From Polymorphum gilvum SL003B-26A1 (GTDB lineage Bacteria > Pseudomonadota > Alphaproteobacteria > Rhizobiales > Stappiaceae), in the NCBI RefSeq assembly GCF_000192745.1, contig NC_015259.1, positions 4,417,001 through 4,481,000 on the forward strand: DNA of 64,000 nucleotides. Reading direction: 5' to 3'. Positions 43,862 to 53,712 of this stretch are shown piece after piece (the first letter of the stretch is position 1; the number at the start of each line of letters is the position of its first letter). The position numbers were made by a program, and so were the translations under genes. The notes below the pieces were generated by a model that saw only the letters and a list, made by a program, of their open reading frames with translations, made no database searches and was not told the origin of the DNA.

Positions 43862-45067
43862 ATGGACTTCACGGTTTCGCCGCGGATCGCAGAGCTGAGG
43901 GAAAGAGTTCGGGCCTTCGTCGCCGACGAGATCCTGCCGCTGGAAAGCGATACGACCAGCTACAACGAATTCGAGAACATCCGCATGGACCTGCGCAACC
44001 AGATCCGGGCGAAGGCCAGGGCGGCCGGCCTGTGGGCGCCGCAGATGCCGCAGGCCCGCGGCGGCCTCGGCCTGCCGATGGCAGAGCAGGCGATCTTCTA
44101 CGAGGAGGCCAACCGCTCGATCTTCGGGCCGGTCTGCTTCAACTGCGCGGCGCCTGACGACGGCAACATGCGCTGTCTGGAGATGGCGGCGAGCGAAGAG
44201 CAGAAGGCGCGCTGGTTGCAGCCGATCGTCGACGGAGCGGTCAATTCTTCCTTCGTCATGACCGAGCCGCATCCGGGCGGCGGATCCGATCCGTCCATGA
44301 TCGCGACGAGAGCGGAAAGGCACGGCAACCGCTGGAAGGTCCACGGACGCAAGTGGTTCATCTCCGGCGCGGCCGTCGCCAGCCATTTCATCCTGATCGC
44401 GCGCACCGACCCGAACCCGGAGGAGAAGCGCCGGCAATTGACCGCCTTCCTGTTCCACCGCGACCAGCCCGGCTGGCGCATCGTGCGGCGGATCGGCAAC
44501 ATGGGACCGGACGAGCATGGCGGGGTGTGCGAACTGGAGTTCGACGGGCTGGAAATCGACGACTCCGACCGGTTGATGGAGATCGGCGACGGCCTGCGGC
44601 TGACCCAGATCCGGCTCGGCCCGGCTCGGCTAACCCATTGCATGCGTTGGCTCGGCCTGTCGAAGCGCTGCATGGAGATCGCCCAGGACTATGTCTCCAC
44701 CCGGACGGGATTCGGGATCCGGCTGGCGGAGCGGGAGTCGGTGCAACTGACCCTCGGCGAGGTCGCCCACGCGATCCAGATCGGCCGGCTGCTGGTCATG
44801 CATGCGGCCTGGAAACTCGACCAGGGCGACCGCGCGCGCAAGGAGGTGTCGTCGGCGAAAATCCACGTTGCCGACACCCTGTTCAAGGCCGTCGACACGG
44901 CGATTCAGCTCAACGGCGCCAGGGGTTACTCGACCGACACAATCCTCGAATGGATCTACCGCTATGCCCGGGCGGCGAAGCTGGTCGACGGGGCGTCGGA
45001 AGTCCACAAGATGGTCCTCGCCCGCTTCTACGGCAAGGAAGGCAGCGACTACTGGCAGTGGGGCTGA
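43862..45067 (+). CDS. Acyl-CoA dehydrogenase
   Basis: A 401-residue flavoprotein. N-terminal helices [40 protein letters not shown], the FAD-binding [20 protein letters not shown] and [15 protein letters not shown], and a C-terminal [20 protein letters not shown] with the [13 protein letters not shown] segment that carries the catalytic region in this family. It oxidises acyl-CoA to enoyl-CoA with electrons passed to ETF. The start has GGAGGAGAG upstream. Its 3' end overlaps the convergent queG end by 19 bp. Confidence 0.94.
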   Translation: MDFTVSPRIAELRERVRAFVADEILPLESDTTSYNEFENIRMDLRNQIRAKARAAGLWAPQMPQARGGLGLPMAEQAIFYEEANRSIFGPVCFNCAAPDDGNMRCLEMAASEEQKARWLQPIVDGAVNSSFVMTEPHPGGGSDPSMIATRAERHGNRWKVHGRKWFISGAAVASHFILIARTDPNPEEKRRQLTAFLFHRDQPGWRIVRRIGNMGPDEHGGVCELEFDGLEIDDSDRLMEIGDGLRLTQIRLGPARLTHCMRWLGLSKRCMEIAQDYVSTRTGFGIRLAERESVQLTLGEVAHAIQIGRLLVMHAAWKLDQGDRARKEVSSAKIHVADTLFKAVDTAIQLNGARGYSTDTILEWIYRYARAAKLVDGASEVHKMVLARFYGKEGSDYWQWG

Positions 45068-46170
45068 GCGGCCCCGGCGAGCCACTCGGCGCGTACGGCG
45101 GGGTCGTCCTCGGCCGCCAGATGCGTCGATTTCTCCTGTTCGAACAAGGCCTTGGGCGCCAGCTGCGCGAGCGCCCAGACGGCCGCGCCGCGCACCTGCG
45201 ACGAGTCTGCGGAGAGTCTCCTACGAATCGCCGGAATCAGTCCGACGTCGCCGCTGTTGCCGGCCGCGACAAGGACATTCCTGACGAACCGGTCGCGGCC
45301 GATGCGCTTGATCGGCGAGCCGGCGAATTTCTGCCGAAAGGCGGCGTCGTCGAGCTCGATCAGGTCGGCCAGGCGCGGCGCCACCAGATCGGAACGGGCG
45401 ACGAGCTTCGCCTCGCGGGCCGCCTGGGCGAACTTGTTCCACGGGCAGGCGGCGAGGCAATCGTCGCAGCCGTAGATGCGGTTGGCCATCGCCTTGCGAA
45501 ACTCGACCGGAATCGGACCGTCGTGCTCGATGGTCAGATAGGAAATGCACCGGCGGGCATCGAGCCGATAGGGCGCGGGGAAGGCATCGGTCGGACAGGC
45601 GTCGAGACAGGCGCGGCAGGAGCCGCAATGATCGGCCTCCGGTCCGTCGGCCGGCAGGTCGAGGGTGGTGAAGATCGACCCGAGGAAGAACCAGGAGCCG
45701 AGCCGGCGCGAGACCAGGTTGGTGTGCCGGCCCTGCCAGCCGAGACCCGCGGCTTCGGCCAGCGGCTTTTCCATCACCGGGGCGGTGTCGACGAAGACCT
45801 TCACGTCGCCGCCGGCGCGCGCAACGAGCAGGCTGGCGAGTTCCTTCAGCCTGCCCTTGACGATGTCGTGGTAGTCACGGTTGCGGGCATAGACAGAGAT
45901 GCCGGCGGAGGACGGATCCGCGAGATGGGCGAGCGGATCGGTGTCGGGGCCGTAGGTCATCGCGAGCATGATGACAGATCGCACCTGCGGCCACAGCACG
46001 CGCGGGTCGGCGCGGCGCGCTTCCGTCTCGGCCATCCAGGCCATGGTGGCGTGATGGCCGTCGGCCAGGAAGCGGCGCAGGCGCGCCGGCGCCTGCGGAA
46101 TCGCGTCGGACGGCGCGACGCCGAGGGCATCGAAGCCGAGCGCGGCGGCACGGGCGCGCAGCGCCGCCAT
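45049..46170 (-). CDS. queG: Epoxyqueuosine reductase
   Basis: A 373-residue cobalamin-dependent Fe-S enzyme for the last step of queuosine tRNA modification. It has an N-terminal domain ([72 protein letters not shown]). Two 4Fe-4S motifs follow, [16 protein letters not shown] and [14 protein letters not shown]. The C-terminal part is HEAT-like ([19 protein letters not shown]). The start at 46170 is the first ATG after the GST gene, 35 bp downstream of its stop. It forms an operon with the GST gene, a frequent pairing in Hyphomicrobiales. Confidence 0.95.
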   Translation of the reverse strand: MAALRARAAALGFDALGVAPSDAIPQAPARLRRFLADGHHATMAWMAETEARRADPRVLWPQVRSVIMLAMTYGPDTDPLAHLADPSSAGISVYARNRDYHDIVKGRLKELASLLVARAGGDVKVFVDTAPVMEKPLAEAAGLGWQGRHTNLVSRRLGSWFFLGSIFTTLDLPADGPEADHCGSCRACLDACPTDAFPAPYRLDARRCISYLTIEHDGPIPVEFRKAMANRIYGCDDCLAACPWNKFAQAAREAKLVARSDLVAPRLADLIELDDAAFRQKFAGSPIKRIGRDRFVRNVLVAAGNSGDVGLIPAIRRRLSADSSQVRGAAVWALAQLAPKALFEQEKSTHLAAEDDPAVRAEWLAGAAQPHCQ

Positions 46171-46205
46171 CAGCTTCGCCGGTGCAGTCCGGGCGCCCTC
46201 CGGGT

Positions 46206-46898
46206 TCAGAAGTCGAGATCCGCGTAGCACAGGGCCGGCGGCATGCCGAGCATCTTCTCGCCCAGCAGCGGGCGGAAGCTCGGGCGCGACTTGACCCGCG
46301 CGTACCAGGTCTTGACGTTCTCCTCCTCCGCCCATGGCACCTCGCCCAGGTAGTCGGCGCAGGACAGCTCGGCGGCGAGCGCGAAGTCGGCGAAGCTGAG
46401 CCGGTCGCCGGCGAGCCATTTGCGCGAGGCGGCAAGATAGCCGAAATAGCGCATGTGGTGGTGGATATTGGCGCGCGCGACGCGCAGCACCGCCGAATCC
46501 GGTTCGCCGCCGCCGACCGAGCGCGGCATGTCCTGCTTGTAGATGCGCTCGCGGACGAAATGGCCGACGACCTCGTCGTCGAACTTGCGCAGTGCCCAGT
46601 CGACCAGCCGGCGGGCCTCGGCGCGCCGTTCGGGGTGGTCGGGCATCAGCCGACGGTCGCCGACGGCATAGCCGCGCGTCTCGTCGAGATATTCCATGAT
46701 CGGCCCCGGTCCGCAGATCGGCGGGCCGTCGTTTTCCACCAGAACGGGCAAGGTGCCAGCGGGATTGAGCAGCAGGAAGTCGCGCTGCCGCTCCCAGGGG
46801 TTGACGTGCCTCATTTCGAAGCCGGCGCCATACTCGGCGAGGATGAGACGCACGAAACGGGAAGACGGAGAGAATGGATGATGATAGAGCGTGAGCAT
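46206..46898 (-). CDS. Glutathione S-transferase family protein
   Basis: A 230-residue GST-like protein. Thioredoxin-fold N-terminus [20 protein letters not shown] (Ser in the active-site region), [20 protein letters not shown], and [12 protein letters not shown], followed by an all-helical C-terminal domain with [17 protein letters not shown]. The class and substrate are unclear. It is divergent from uppP and upstream of queG, an arrangement common in Hyphomicrobiales. The start is fixed by the first beta strand. Confidence 0.92.
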   Translation of the reverse strand: MLTLYHHPFSPSSRFVRLILAEYGAGFEMRHVNPWERQRDFLLLNPAGTLPVLVENDGPPICGPGPIMEYLDETRGYAVGDRRLMPDHPERRAEARRLVDWALRKFDDEVVGHFVRERIYKQDMPRSVGGGEPDSAVLRVARANIHHHMRYFGYLAASRKWLAGDRLSFADFALAAELSCADYLGEVPWAEEENVKTWYARVKSRPSFRPLLGEKMLGMPPALCYADLDF

Positions 46899-47072
46899 TC
46901 AGTGACTGCACCTTCGGCGCCGGGTTGCTCCCGGTCGCGGACGCCACCCTAGGGGAATATGGTTAGCATCCTGTTTCCGGTTTTTTCCCTCCGCCCGCGT
47001 CCCGCTTAGACCAGGACGCGGCGAACATTCAATCCTGCGCGCAGACCTCTTTTTTCCGGAGCCCTTCGCACC

Positions 47073-47879
47073 ATGACCAACGACACGATCGTCAGCGCCT
47101 TCATCCTCGGCATCGTCGAGGGGCTGACGGAGTTCATTCCCGTCTCGTCCACCGGCCATATCCTGTTGTTGGGGCATTTTCTGGGCTTCGAGAGCACGGG
47201 CAAGACCTTCGAGGTGCTGATCCAGCTCGGCGCCATCCTGGCCATCCTGACGGTCTATTTCGGCCGGCTGTGGTCGATCGCGCTGGCGCTGCCCTCCGAC
47301 GCGCGCTCGCGCCGCTTCGTCGCCGGCATCGTCGTCGCCTTCCTGCCGGCGGCCGTCATCGGCGTGTTCGCCCACGGGTTCATCAAGACCGTGCTGTTCG
47401 AATCGCCGGAACTGATCTGCTCGACCCTGCTGATCGGCGGCGTGGTGCTGCTCTACATCGACCGCCTGCCGCTGAAGCCGCGCTACACCAACGCCATGGA
47501 CTATCCGCTCGGTCTGTGCCTGGCCATCGGCCTGTGCCAGACGGTGGCGATGATCCCCGGCGTGTCGCGCTCGGGCGCGACCATCGCCGGCGCGCTGCTG
47601 ATGGGCACCGACAAGCGCTCGGCGGCGGAATTCTCCTTCTTCCTGGCCATGCCGACCATGGCCGGCGCCTTCGCCTACGACCTCTACAAGAACCGTGACG
47701 TGCTGTCGGCCGACGACGCCATGATCATCTCCATCGGCTTCGTCACCTCCTTCGTCGCCGGCGTGTTCGTGGTCAAGGGCCTGCTCGACTTCGTCTCCCG
47801 CCACGGCTTCGCCCCCTTCGCCTACTGGCGCATCTTCGTCGGCGTCGCCGGCTTCGTCGGGCTGTATTTCGCGGGCTGA
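47073..47879 (+). CDS. uppP: Undecaprenyl-diphosphatase (BacA family)
   Basis: A 268-residue integral membrane phosphatase with about eight helices. Family motifs: [20 protein letters not shown] (first re-entrant repeat) and [19 protein letters not shown] (second repeat), with the conserved Glu, Ser and Arg residues present. It recycles undecaprenyl pyrophosphate to the monophosphate carrier for peptidoglycan synthesis and gives bacitracin resistance. It is divergent from the GST gene. A strong hairpin follows about 65 bp after the stop. Confidence 0.96.
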   Translation: MTNDTIVSAFILGIVEGLTEFIPVSSTGHILLLGHFLGFESTGKTFEVLIQLGAILAILTVYFGRLWSIALALPSDARSRRFVAGIVVAFLPAAVIGVFAHGFIKTVLFESPELICSTLLIGGVVLLYIDRLPLKPRYTNAMDYPLGLCLAIGLCQTVAMIPGVSRSGATIAGALLMGTDKRSAAEFSFFLAMPTMAGAFAYDLYKNRDVLSADDAMIISIGFVTSFVAGVFVVKGLLDFVSRHGFAPFAYWRIFVGVAGFVGLYFAG

Positions 47880-47944
47880 AGCGCGGCAGCCGCGCCCTGC
47901 CCATCCGCCGCCATCCTCAGACGCCCTTACGACCCCGCCCTTAT

Positions 47945-47975
47945 CCCGAGAAGCCCGCGCAGCGGGCGTCTCGGG
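47945..47975 (+). terminator. Long hairpin downstream of uppP
   Basis: CCCGAGA-A-GCCCGC-GCA-GCGGGC-G-TCTCGGG, a nearly perfect 13-bp stem. No T-run follows, so it may be a bidirectional stabiliser rather than a classical terminator. Confidence 0.5.
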
Positions 47976-48148
47976 GGATGCCCCCAAGACACATGGCCTG
48001 CCGGCCGGAAGACGTGCGCCTGCACCCGCAACGGGCGCTTAAACGGATTCTTAGATCGAACCGGATAGAAGAAGGCGCGCAGGCTGGGACGATCGGTGCC
48101 GCGTCAAGGGGCTGCGACAGCGGGGCGGGACCTGTTTCGGAGACACAG

Positions 48149-49399
48149 ATGATTTTCAAAGCAATTTTGGCTGTGGGCCGGAACGCCGCGGCGGTGGTGA
48201 CCGTAGCGACGGCAGGGGCGCTGTTCGCCGGTGGAGGCGGCATGCAGGCCACGGCGGAGGACAGCCAGCCGGCGCAGGTGACTTCGGGCGTCAGCTACCA
48301 GTTTCTCGCCCGTTGGGACGTCGACAAGCTGAACCAGATCCTGACCGTCGACACGCCGAAGTTCGCCGGCATCACCGAGACCTACACGCCGGCGGCGAAC
48401 GCGGTCCGGCTCTATCGCATTACCTATTCCTCAACGATCCCGGAGCGGGGCAACAAGCCGACGGTGGCAACCGGGCTGCTCGCCGTCCCGGACACGGACG
48501 CAACGCGCTTCCCGCTGATATCCTACCAGCACGGCACAGTGTACGGGAAGGAGGAGGTGCCGTCCTTTGCCGACCAGTCGCCGGAAACGCAACTGATGCT
48601 CGCCCAGTTCGCCGGTCAGGGCTACCTGCTGATCGGAGCGGACTACTTCGGCCTCGGCCAGTCGGCGGAGCCGGAGGGCTACATGGTCAAGGCGAGCCAC
48701 CAGCAGGCGACATACGACATGCTGACGGCGAGCCGGGCCGTACTCGCGCACATGAACCTGGAGGACACCGGGCTCCATCTGGCCGGCTGGTCGCAAGGCG
48801 GTTTCGTCACCATGGCCATGCTGGAAAAGCTGGAACAGGCCGGCGTCGCCGTGAAGGGGGCAGCCACCGCGAGCGCGCCGCTCGACGTGTTCGCGGCGCT
48901 GAACGGCTTCCTCAACTTCCCGCGCAAAATCGACGCCGATTGGGTCAACAGCCTGTTCATCCTGTCGTCGTTCTCTTTCGAGAACTACTACGGCATTCCG
49001 GGCCTCGCCCGCTCGCTGATCGCCGACGCGTATTACGAGGTGTCGCGCAAGGCCTATGCCCGTGAGCCGCTGAACCCCGCGGACGTCCCGACCGACCTGA
49101 AGACGCTGCTGAAGCCCGAATATTTCGACGCCCGGTTCTTCGCCGCCTCCGCCTACGGCCGGCTGATTGCCGAGACACAGGCGTACCGGTGGGTCATCCG
49201 CACGCCGGTGCGCAACTACTACGGCGAAACGGACGAGGCGATCACGACCGGCATCGGCCGCATGGCGATGACCTATCAGCAGGCGATCGGCAACGGCAAT
49301 CCGCTCGTCGAGGCGATTTCCACTGGCGACACCTCGCACCGCGGCACCTTTGCCCGCGCCGTGCCGCTGTGGAAGACCTGGTTCGACGGCAGCCAATAG
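48149..49399 (+). CDS. Secreted alpha/beta hydrolase (lipase-like)
   Basis: A 416-residue serine hydrolase. The N-terminus has a probable signal (MIFKAILAVGRNAAAVVTVA to about residue 35). The hydrolase core shows RFPLISYQHGTVYGKE, GYLLIGADYFGLGQS and the nucleophile elbow HLAGWSQGGFV (GxSxG). A late HRGTFARAV supplies a candidate catalytic His, and ETDEAI a candidate acid. Similar proteins are annotated as lipases or prolyl-oligopeptidase-like hydrolases; the substrate is unknown. The start at 48149 has GGAG seven bases upstream. Confidence 0.85.
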   Translation: MIFKAILAVGRNAAAVVTVATAGALFAGGGGMQATAEDSQPAQVTSGVSYQFLARWDVDKLNQILTVDTPKFAGITETYTPAANAVRLYRITYSSTIPERGNKPTVATGLLAVPDTDATRFPLISYQHGTVYGKEEVPSFADQSPETQLMLAQFAGQGYLLIGADYFGLGQSAEPEGYMVKASHQQATYDMLTASRAVLAHMNLEDTGLHLAGWSQGGFVTMAMLEKLEQAGVAVKGAATASAPLDVFAALNGFLNFPRKIDADWVNSLFILSSFSFENYYGIPGLARSLIADAYYEVSRKAYAREPLNPADVPTDLKTLLKPEYFDARFFAASAYGRLIAETQAYRWVIRTPVRNYYGETDEAITTGIGRMAMTYQQAIGNGNPLVEAISTGDTSHRGTFARAVPLWKTWFDGSQ

Positions 49400-49538
49400 A
49401 CGCGTCCGTCGCCGCCGCGCCGCGGCCAAGGTCCCGAAGCCCCCGCCCGCCCTTGACCGGCAATGGTTGCATCTGCAATCACTTGCCGGCCGTGGCAGCG
49501 CCGCCCGGCACCGTCCCCACAGGCGCGAGGCAACCGCC

Positions 49539-50189
49539 ATGTCCGACATCGTCCTGCACAGCTACTTCCGCAGCTCGACCTCCTACCGGGCGCGCATCGC
49601 GCTGGCGCTGAAGGGGCTGGCCTACCGTCAGGTGACCCATCACCTACGCTTCGGCAAGCACCGCGAGGCGGACTATCTCGCCGTCAATCCGCAGGGCCTG
49701 GTGCCGGCGCTGCTGTGGCGCGACGGTACCGTGATCACCCAGTCGCTGGCGATCATCGAGTTCCTGGACGAGACGGTGCCCGAGCCGCCGCTGCTGCCGG
49801 CCGATCCGAAGGCGCGCGCGCGGGTGCGCATGCTGGCGCAGATGATCGCCTGCGACATCCATCCGGTGAACAACCTGAGGATCCTCAACGCGCTCAAGGA
49901 CCGCTTCGGCGCCGACGACGCCGCGGTCGCCGACTGGTTCCGTACCTGGGTGGCGGAGACCTTCGCGCCGATGGAACGGCTGCTTGCCGACAGTTCCGAG
50001 ACCGGCACCTTCTGCCATGGCGACACGGTCGGCCTAGCCGACATCTGCCTGGTCGCGCAGGTCGCCAACAACGCGCGCTTTGCCGTCGACATGGCACCCT
50101 ATCCGACCATCCGGCGCATCCACGCGGCCTGCATGCAGATCCCGGCCTTCGTCGACGCCGCGCCGGCGAATCAGCCCGACGCGGAGTAA
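49539..50189 (+). CDS. maiA: Maleylacetoacetate isomerase (zeta-class GST)
   Basis: A 216-residue zeta GST. The class signature SSTSYRARIALALKGL (Ser-Ser-x-x-x-Arg) lies at about 11-26, followed by NPQGLVPALLWRDGTVITQS, LAIIEFLDETVPEPPLLP, and QMIACDIHPVNNLRILNALK. It isomerises maleylacetoacetate to fumarylacetoacetate in tyrosine degradation. No other genes of that pathway are adjacent. The ATG at 49539 is fixed by the MSDIVLHSYFRSS start. Confidence 0.92.
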   Translation: MSDIVLHSYFRSSTSYRARIALALKGLAYRQVTHHLRFGKHREADYLAVNPQGLVPALLWRDGTVITQSLAIIEFLDETVPEPPLLPADPKARARVRMLAQMIACDIHPVNNLRILNALKDRFGADDAAVADWFRTWVAETFAPMERLLADSSETGTFCHGDTVGLADICLVAQVANNARFAVDMAPYPTIRRIHAACMQIPAFVDAAPANQPDAE

Positions 50190-50197
50190 CGGCGGGA

Positions 50198-51019
50198 TCA
50201 GCGGCCGATCTTCTCGGCCATCACCGCGATGGTCTTCACGTAGACCTCGGCGCGGTTCCATTCCTTAAGCACGGCGTGGTTGGCGGTGCCCGGTCCCCAC
50301 GGCTGGCCGGCGCGCCAGCCCTTGGCCTTGAGGTAGTTGGCGGTGGAGGCGAGCACGTCGGGCACGGAGCGGATCAGGTCGCGGCGGCCGTCGCGGTCGC
50401 CGTCGACGGCGTAGTTCAGGTAGGACGAGGCGAGGAACTGGGTCTGGCCGATCTCGCCGGCCCAGGCGCCACGCATCTCGGCCGGAGCCATGTCGCCGCG
50501 CTGGACGATCTTGAGCGCGGCGACCAGTTCGTTGGTGAAAAAGGCCGAGCGCCGGCAGTCGTAAGCGAGCGTGGCCAGCGAGCGCAGCACGGACATCTTG
50601 CCGGAATTGGCGCCGTAGCCGGTCTCCAGGCCCCAAATCGCGATCAGCACGGCCGGCGGTACGCCGTAGGTCTTCTCGATCCGCCCGAGCAGGCCGGCAT
50701 AGTCGCGGGCCAGCCGCTGGCCGCGGGCGATCATCGCGTTGTCGACGCGGCGGGCGTAGAACTGCTCGAAGCTGAGCTTGAACGACTTCTGCGACCGGTC
50801 GAGCCTGACCACCTGGGGATCGTAGGTAACGCCGGCGAGCGCGGCCTCCACCGTGTGGCCCTTCAGGCCGTGGCCGGGCGCTTCGCGCTTGAACGCCTCC
50901 AGCCAGACGGGAAAGCCGGCTGGCCCATCGCCGCAGCGGGCTGCGGCTGCCGGCGGGACGAAGAATAGGCACAGGGACACAAGCGGGGCGAAAAGCAGCA
51001 GCAACAGGCGTGCGACCAC
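50198..51019 (-). CDS. Lytic murein transglycosylase (MltB type)
   Basis: A 273-residue periplasmic lytic transglycosylase. A signal peptide (ARLLLLLFAPLVSLCLFFVP, cleavage near PAAA-A) precedes the SLT_2 domain: DRSQKSFKLSFEQFYARRV, GVPPAVLIAIWGLETGYGA (catalytic Glu in LETGYG), GAWAGEIGQTQFLASSYLNY and DVLASTANYLKAKGW. It cleaves peptidoglycan glycan strands to anhydro products. No peptidoglycan-binding domain is seen. The start is GTG at 51019. It ends nine bases before the convergent maiA stop. Confidence 0.94.
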   Translation of the reverse strand: MVARLLLLLFAPLVSLCLFFVPPAAAARCGDGPAGFPVWLEAFKREAPGHGLKGHTVEAALAGVTYDPQVVRLDRSQKSFKLSFEQFYARRVDNAMIARGQRLARDYAGLLGRIEKTYGVPPAVLIAIWGLETGYGANSGKMSVLRSLATLAYDCRRSAFFTNELVAALKIVQRGDMAPAEMRGAWAGEIGQTQFLASSYLNYAVDGDRDGRRDLIRSVPDVLASTANYLKAKGWRAGQPWGPGTANHAVLKEWNRAEVYVKTIAVMAEKIGR

Positions 51020-51164
51020 GACCGGGACCTCCGAAACGATGCGGCAGGACCGCCGCGAAGGCCGCCCTCAAGCAGACTAACCCGTTTGTGGACGCGACGG
51101 TATTCCATTGCGACGCCTCATGGCCGGTTGTCCCTGGGAAACTGCCGCCGGCTCTGGTCCGGGC

Positions 51165-52808
51165 CTAGGCCAGCGACCTGAGCGGCAGCCGGATGCGGAT
51201 CACCGTGCTGGCCGCGCTGACCTCGCGCTCGACCGTGCCGCGCAACTCGCCCTCGACATTGACCCTGATCAGGCGCGTGCCGAAGCCCTTGCGCTCCTCG
51301 GCCGGCGGCAGCGGTTGTTCGCTGGCCTGCGGACGCGTCTCGGTCCAGACGATCGAGAGGAAGCGGTCGCGGCCCGCCGTCTCCCAGGCCCAGCGCACCT
51401 CGAGCGCACCGCCCTCGTCCGAGACGCCGCCGTACTTGAGCGCGTTGGTGGCCAGTTCGTGGAAGACCAGGCCGAGCGCCTGGGTGGCGCGTTCGTTAAC
51501 CTCCACCGGCGGACCGTAGAGCGCCTTGTCGATCAGATCCTCGCCGAGCACCTGCACCAGCTCCATGCGCAGCAGGCTGTCGAGATCGGCCTTCTGCCAG
51601 CGCGAGCGGGTCAGCATGTCCTGGGCGTTGGACATGGCCATGACCCGCGCAGAGAAGGAACTGGTGAAGTGATCGAGCGATTCCGAATTCGCCGCGGTCT
51701 GGCGCGCGATGGCGAGCACACGGGCGAGCGCGTTCTTCATGCGATGCTTCATCTCCTGAAGCATCAGTTCCTTTTCCTGCAGGCTGCGGGCATTGGCCTC
51801 GGCCAGGGCCCGGATCGCGGCAAAGCCGCGGTACTGGGAATGGGCCAGCGCGGCGAGCGAAAAGGCGAGCACGAGGGAAATGGCGCCGAGGCCGTAGACG
51901 GCCATGAAGTCGCTCTGGTCGCTCCAGCCCAGGGTAGAGTGGATGCGGAACTGCCAGGTTCGGCCCATGATGTCCGCAGTCAGGTCGACCGCCATGCCGC
52001 GCGGCGCGGCGAGGGCGTCGAATGCCCCGGAGCGGAACAGCAGCACCGGGTTGCCATCGGTCACGTCGAAGGTCTCCAGAACGACCGGCAGCACCGGCTG
52101 CTTCGACAGCGCTGCCTGGTGGAAGTCGCCGGCCCGGAATGGCGCGTAGACGAAGCCGTCGGGCAGCCGGAAGGTCCCGTTTCCTGTCCTGTCGGGCTTG
52201 CCGTCGGCATGGAACGGCAGGTAGACGAGGAAGCCGGCCTGCTTGTCTTCGGTGATCTCCTGGACCAGTTGCACGGGTGCGGAGGCCGTCGCCTCGCCGG
52301 TCTCGATCGCCTGGCGCATCGCCGCACGCCGGCGTTCCTCGCCGAACATGTCGAAGCCCAGCGCCGCCTCGTTGCGCGGGTTGGCCGGCTCGATCAGGAC
52401 GATCGGCGTGCGCCACTCGACCGTGGTTTCCGGCCAGACCTTGCGGTCGAGACCGTAATAGGCCTTCAAGTTCCGTTCCGAGCGCTCTTCCTCGCCGGTT
52501 GGAATCAGTTCGGCATAGCCGAGGCCCTGGACGCCGCTGTAGGTGCCGGCGAGATCCAGGCCAGCGACGAAGGTCCGGAAATGGTCATGGTCGACCTTGC
52601 CGTCGACCGCGGCCAGGAGCGAATGGGTCGCCTGCAGCATCGACACGTGCTGGCCGATCCGGCCGGTGATCCGGTCGACGACCTCGTTGGCGGTTTCCTT
52701 GAACCGCGCGTTCTCGTCGGTGGCTGAGGATCGGTAAACCGTCCACGTCATGCCGAGGCCGATCGCGGAGACGAAGACGAACACGAGCGGCGGGAGGAGG
52801 CGGTGCAT
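51165..52808 (-). CDS. CHASE-domain sensor histidine kinase (HWE/HisKA_2 type)
   Basis: A 547-residue membrane kinase. Helix near 5-22 (LPPLVFVFVSAIGLGMTW), a periplasmic CHASE domain (about 40-270: FVAGLDLAGTYSGVQGLGYA and RNEAALGFDMFGEERRRAAM), then a second helix near 280-300 (AVYGLGAISLVLAFSLAALA). The phosphoacceptor His is in LMLQEMKHRMKNALARVLAI, the N-box in VFHELATNALKYGG and the G-box in GFGTRLIRVNVEGEL. No response regulator is adjacent, so it is an orphan kinase, possibly for the general stress or another HWE pathway. The start at 52808 is set by the first membrane helix. Confidence 0.9.
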   Translation of the reverse strand: MHRLLPPLVFVFVSAIGLGMTWTVYRSSATDENARFKETANEVVDRITGRIGQHVSMLQATHSLLAAVDGKVDHDHFRTFVAGLDLAGTYSGVQGLGYAELIPTGEEERSERNLKAYYGLDRKVWPETTVEWRTPIVLIEPANPRNEAALGFDMFGEERRRAAMRQAIETGEATASAPVQLVQEITEDKQAGFLVYLPFHADGKPDRTGNGTFRLPDGFVYAPFRAGDFHQAALSKQPVLPVVLETFDVTDGNPVLLFRSGAFDALAAPRGMAVDLTADIMGRTWQFRIHSTLGWSDQSDFMAVYGLGAISLVLAFSLAALAHSQYRGFAAIRALAEANARSLQEKELMLQEMKHRMKNALARVLAIARQTAANSESLDHFTSSFSARVMAMSNAQDMLTRSRWQKADLDSLLRMELVQVLGEDLIDKALYGPPVEVNERATQALGLVFHELATNALKYGGVSDEGGALEVRWAWETAGRDRFLSIVWTETRPQASEQPLPPAEERKGFGTRLIRVNVEGELRGTVEREVSAASTVIRIRLPLRSLA

Positions 52809-53063
52809 CTGAAATTTCCGGTTGCTTTCCTCACGCTTAGAGCCATGCAATTGCGGTGACAATATGCACCTGCAGACATGTCGTTGCGGCATTTTGCGAG
52901 TTTTCCCGCCGCCGCGGCCCCTACGCACGGCGCGGCGTAGATACAGGAACGGCGGGAGCGACCGCAGCCGACACCCCGCCCTTCCTCACCGCCTGCGCGA
53001 CGCCAAACAGCCCCGCCGGGGAGCGGACTGCCGCCTTCGGCGACCGCCCGATCGCCTTCCGAA

Positions 53064-53552
53064 TCAGGCGGCCTTCTTGTTCAGGCTGCTTTCGGCCAGC
53101 TTGGACAGCTTCTTGTCCGCCGAGTATTCCTGGTCGAGGGTTTCGCCGAGCAGCTTGGCCGCCTCGTCGTGGCCGAGTTGCTTGGCCCAGGTCACCAGCG
53201 TGCCGTAGCGCGTGATCTCGTAGTGCTCGACCGCCTGGGCGGCGGCGATCATGGCCGCGTCGAGGGTTTCGGCGTCCTTGATCTCGCCCATCAGTTCCTC
53301 GGCTTCCTCGGTGATGCCCTCGATCGCCGGGCATTCTTCGCCGGCAGGCTTCTCGTCGAGGCTCTTGAACACCTTCTCCAGGCGCTCGATCTGGCCCTTG
53401 GTCTCCTCGAGGTGATCCTCGAACAGCTTGCGCAGCTTGTCGTCGCCGGCCTTCCTGATCATCTTCGGCAGGGCCTTGGTGATGTGGTTCTCGGCGAAAT
53501 AGACGTCCTTGAGGGTGTGAAGGAACAGGTCGTCCAGCGTCTTGATAGTCAT
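53064..53552 (-). CDS. DUF892 ferritin-like protein (YciE/YciF family)
   Basis: A 162-residue four-helix ferritin-like protein: KTLDDLFLHTLKDVYFAENH, ITKALPKMIRKAGDDKLRKL, FEDHLEETKGQIERLEKVF and AAAQAVEHYEITRYGTLVTW, with the Glu and His residues (EN-H, DH-EET, EHYE) that bind the di-iron site in this family. Members are induced by general stress, but their activity is not established. A GAGGAG site lies before the ATG. Divergent from the channel gene; it may belong to a stress regulon. Confidence 0.93.
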   Translation of the reverse strand: MTIKTLDDLFLHTLKDVYFAENHITKALPKMIRKAGDDKLRKLFEDHLEETKGQIERLEKVFKSLDEKPAGEECPAIEGITEEAEELMGEIKDAETLDAAMIAAAQAVEHYEITRYGTLVTWAKQLGHDEAAKLLGETLDQEYSADKKLSKLAESSLNKKAA

Positions 53553-53712
53553 CTTCGACTCCTCTTGAAAACTGTTCGGGCGGGACCGCCAGGCACTTCG
53601 ACGTGCCGAGGCTCAACGCCGCAGTTCAGGCACGGTTCCGCCGAACCACGCGAAAGCGCCGGTTGCATCATTCGGCTTGCGCCGCGCTCAAAAACCCGAT
53701 CTTGATCTCGTC

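Noticed and set aside
45049-46947. QueG with an N-terminal extension reaching 46947
   Set aside because: The extension lies on top of the GST gene in another frame and has no homology to QueG; the protein family starts near 46170.
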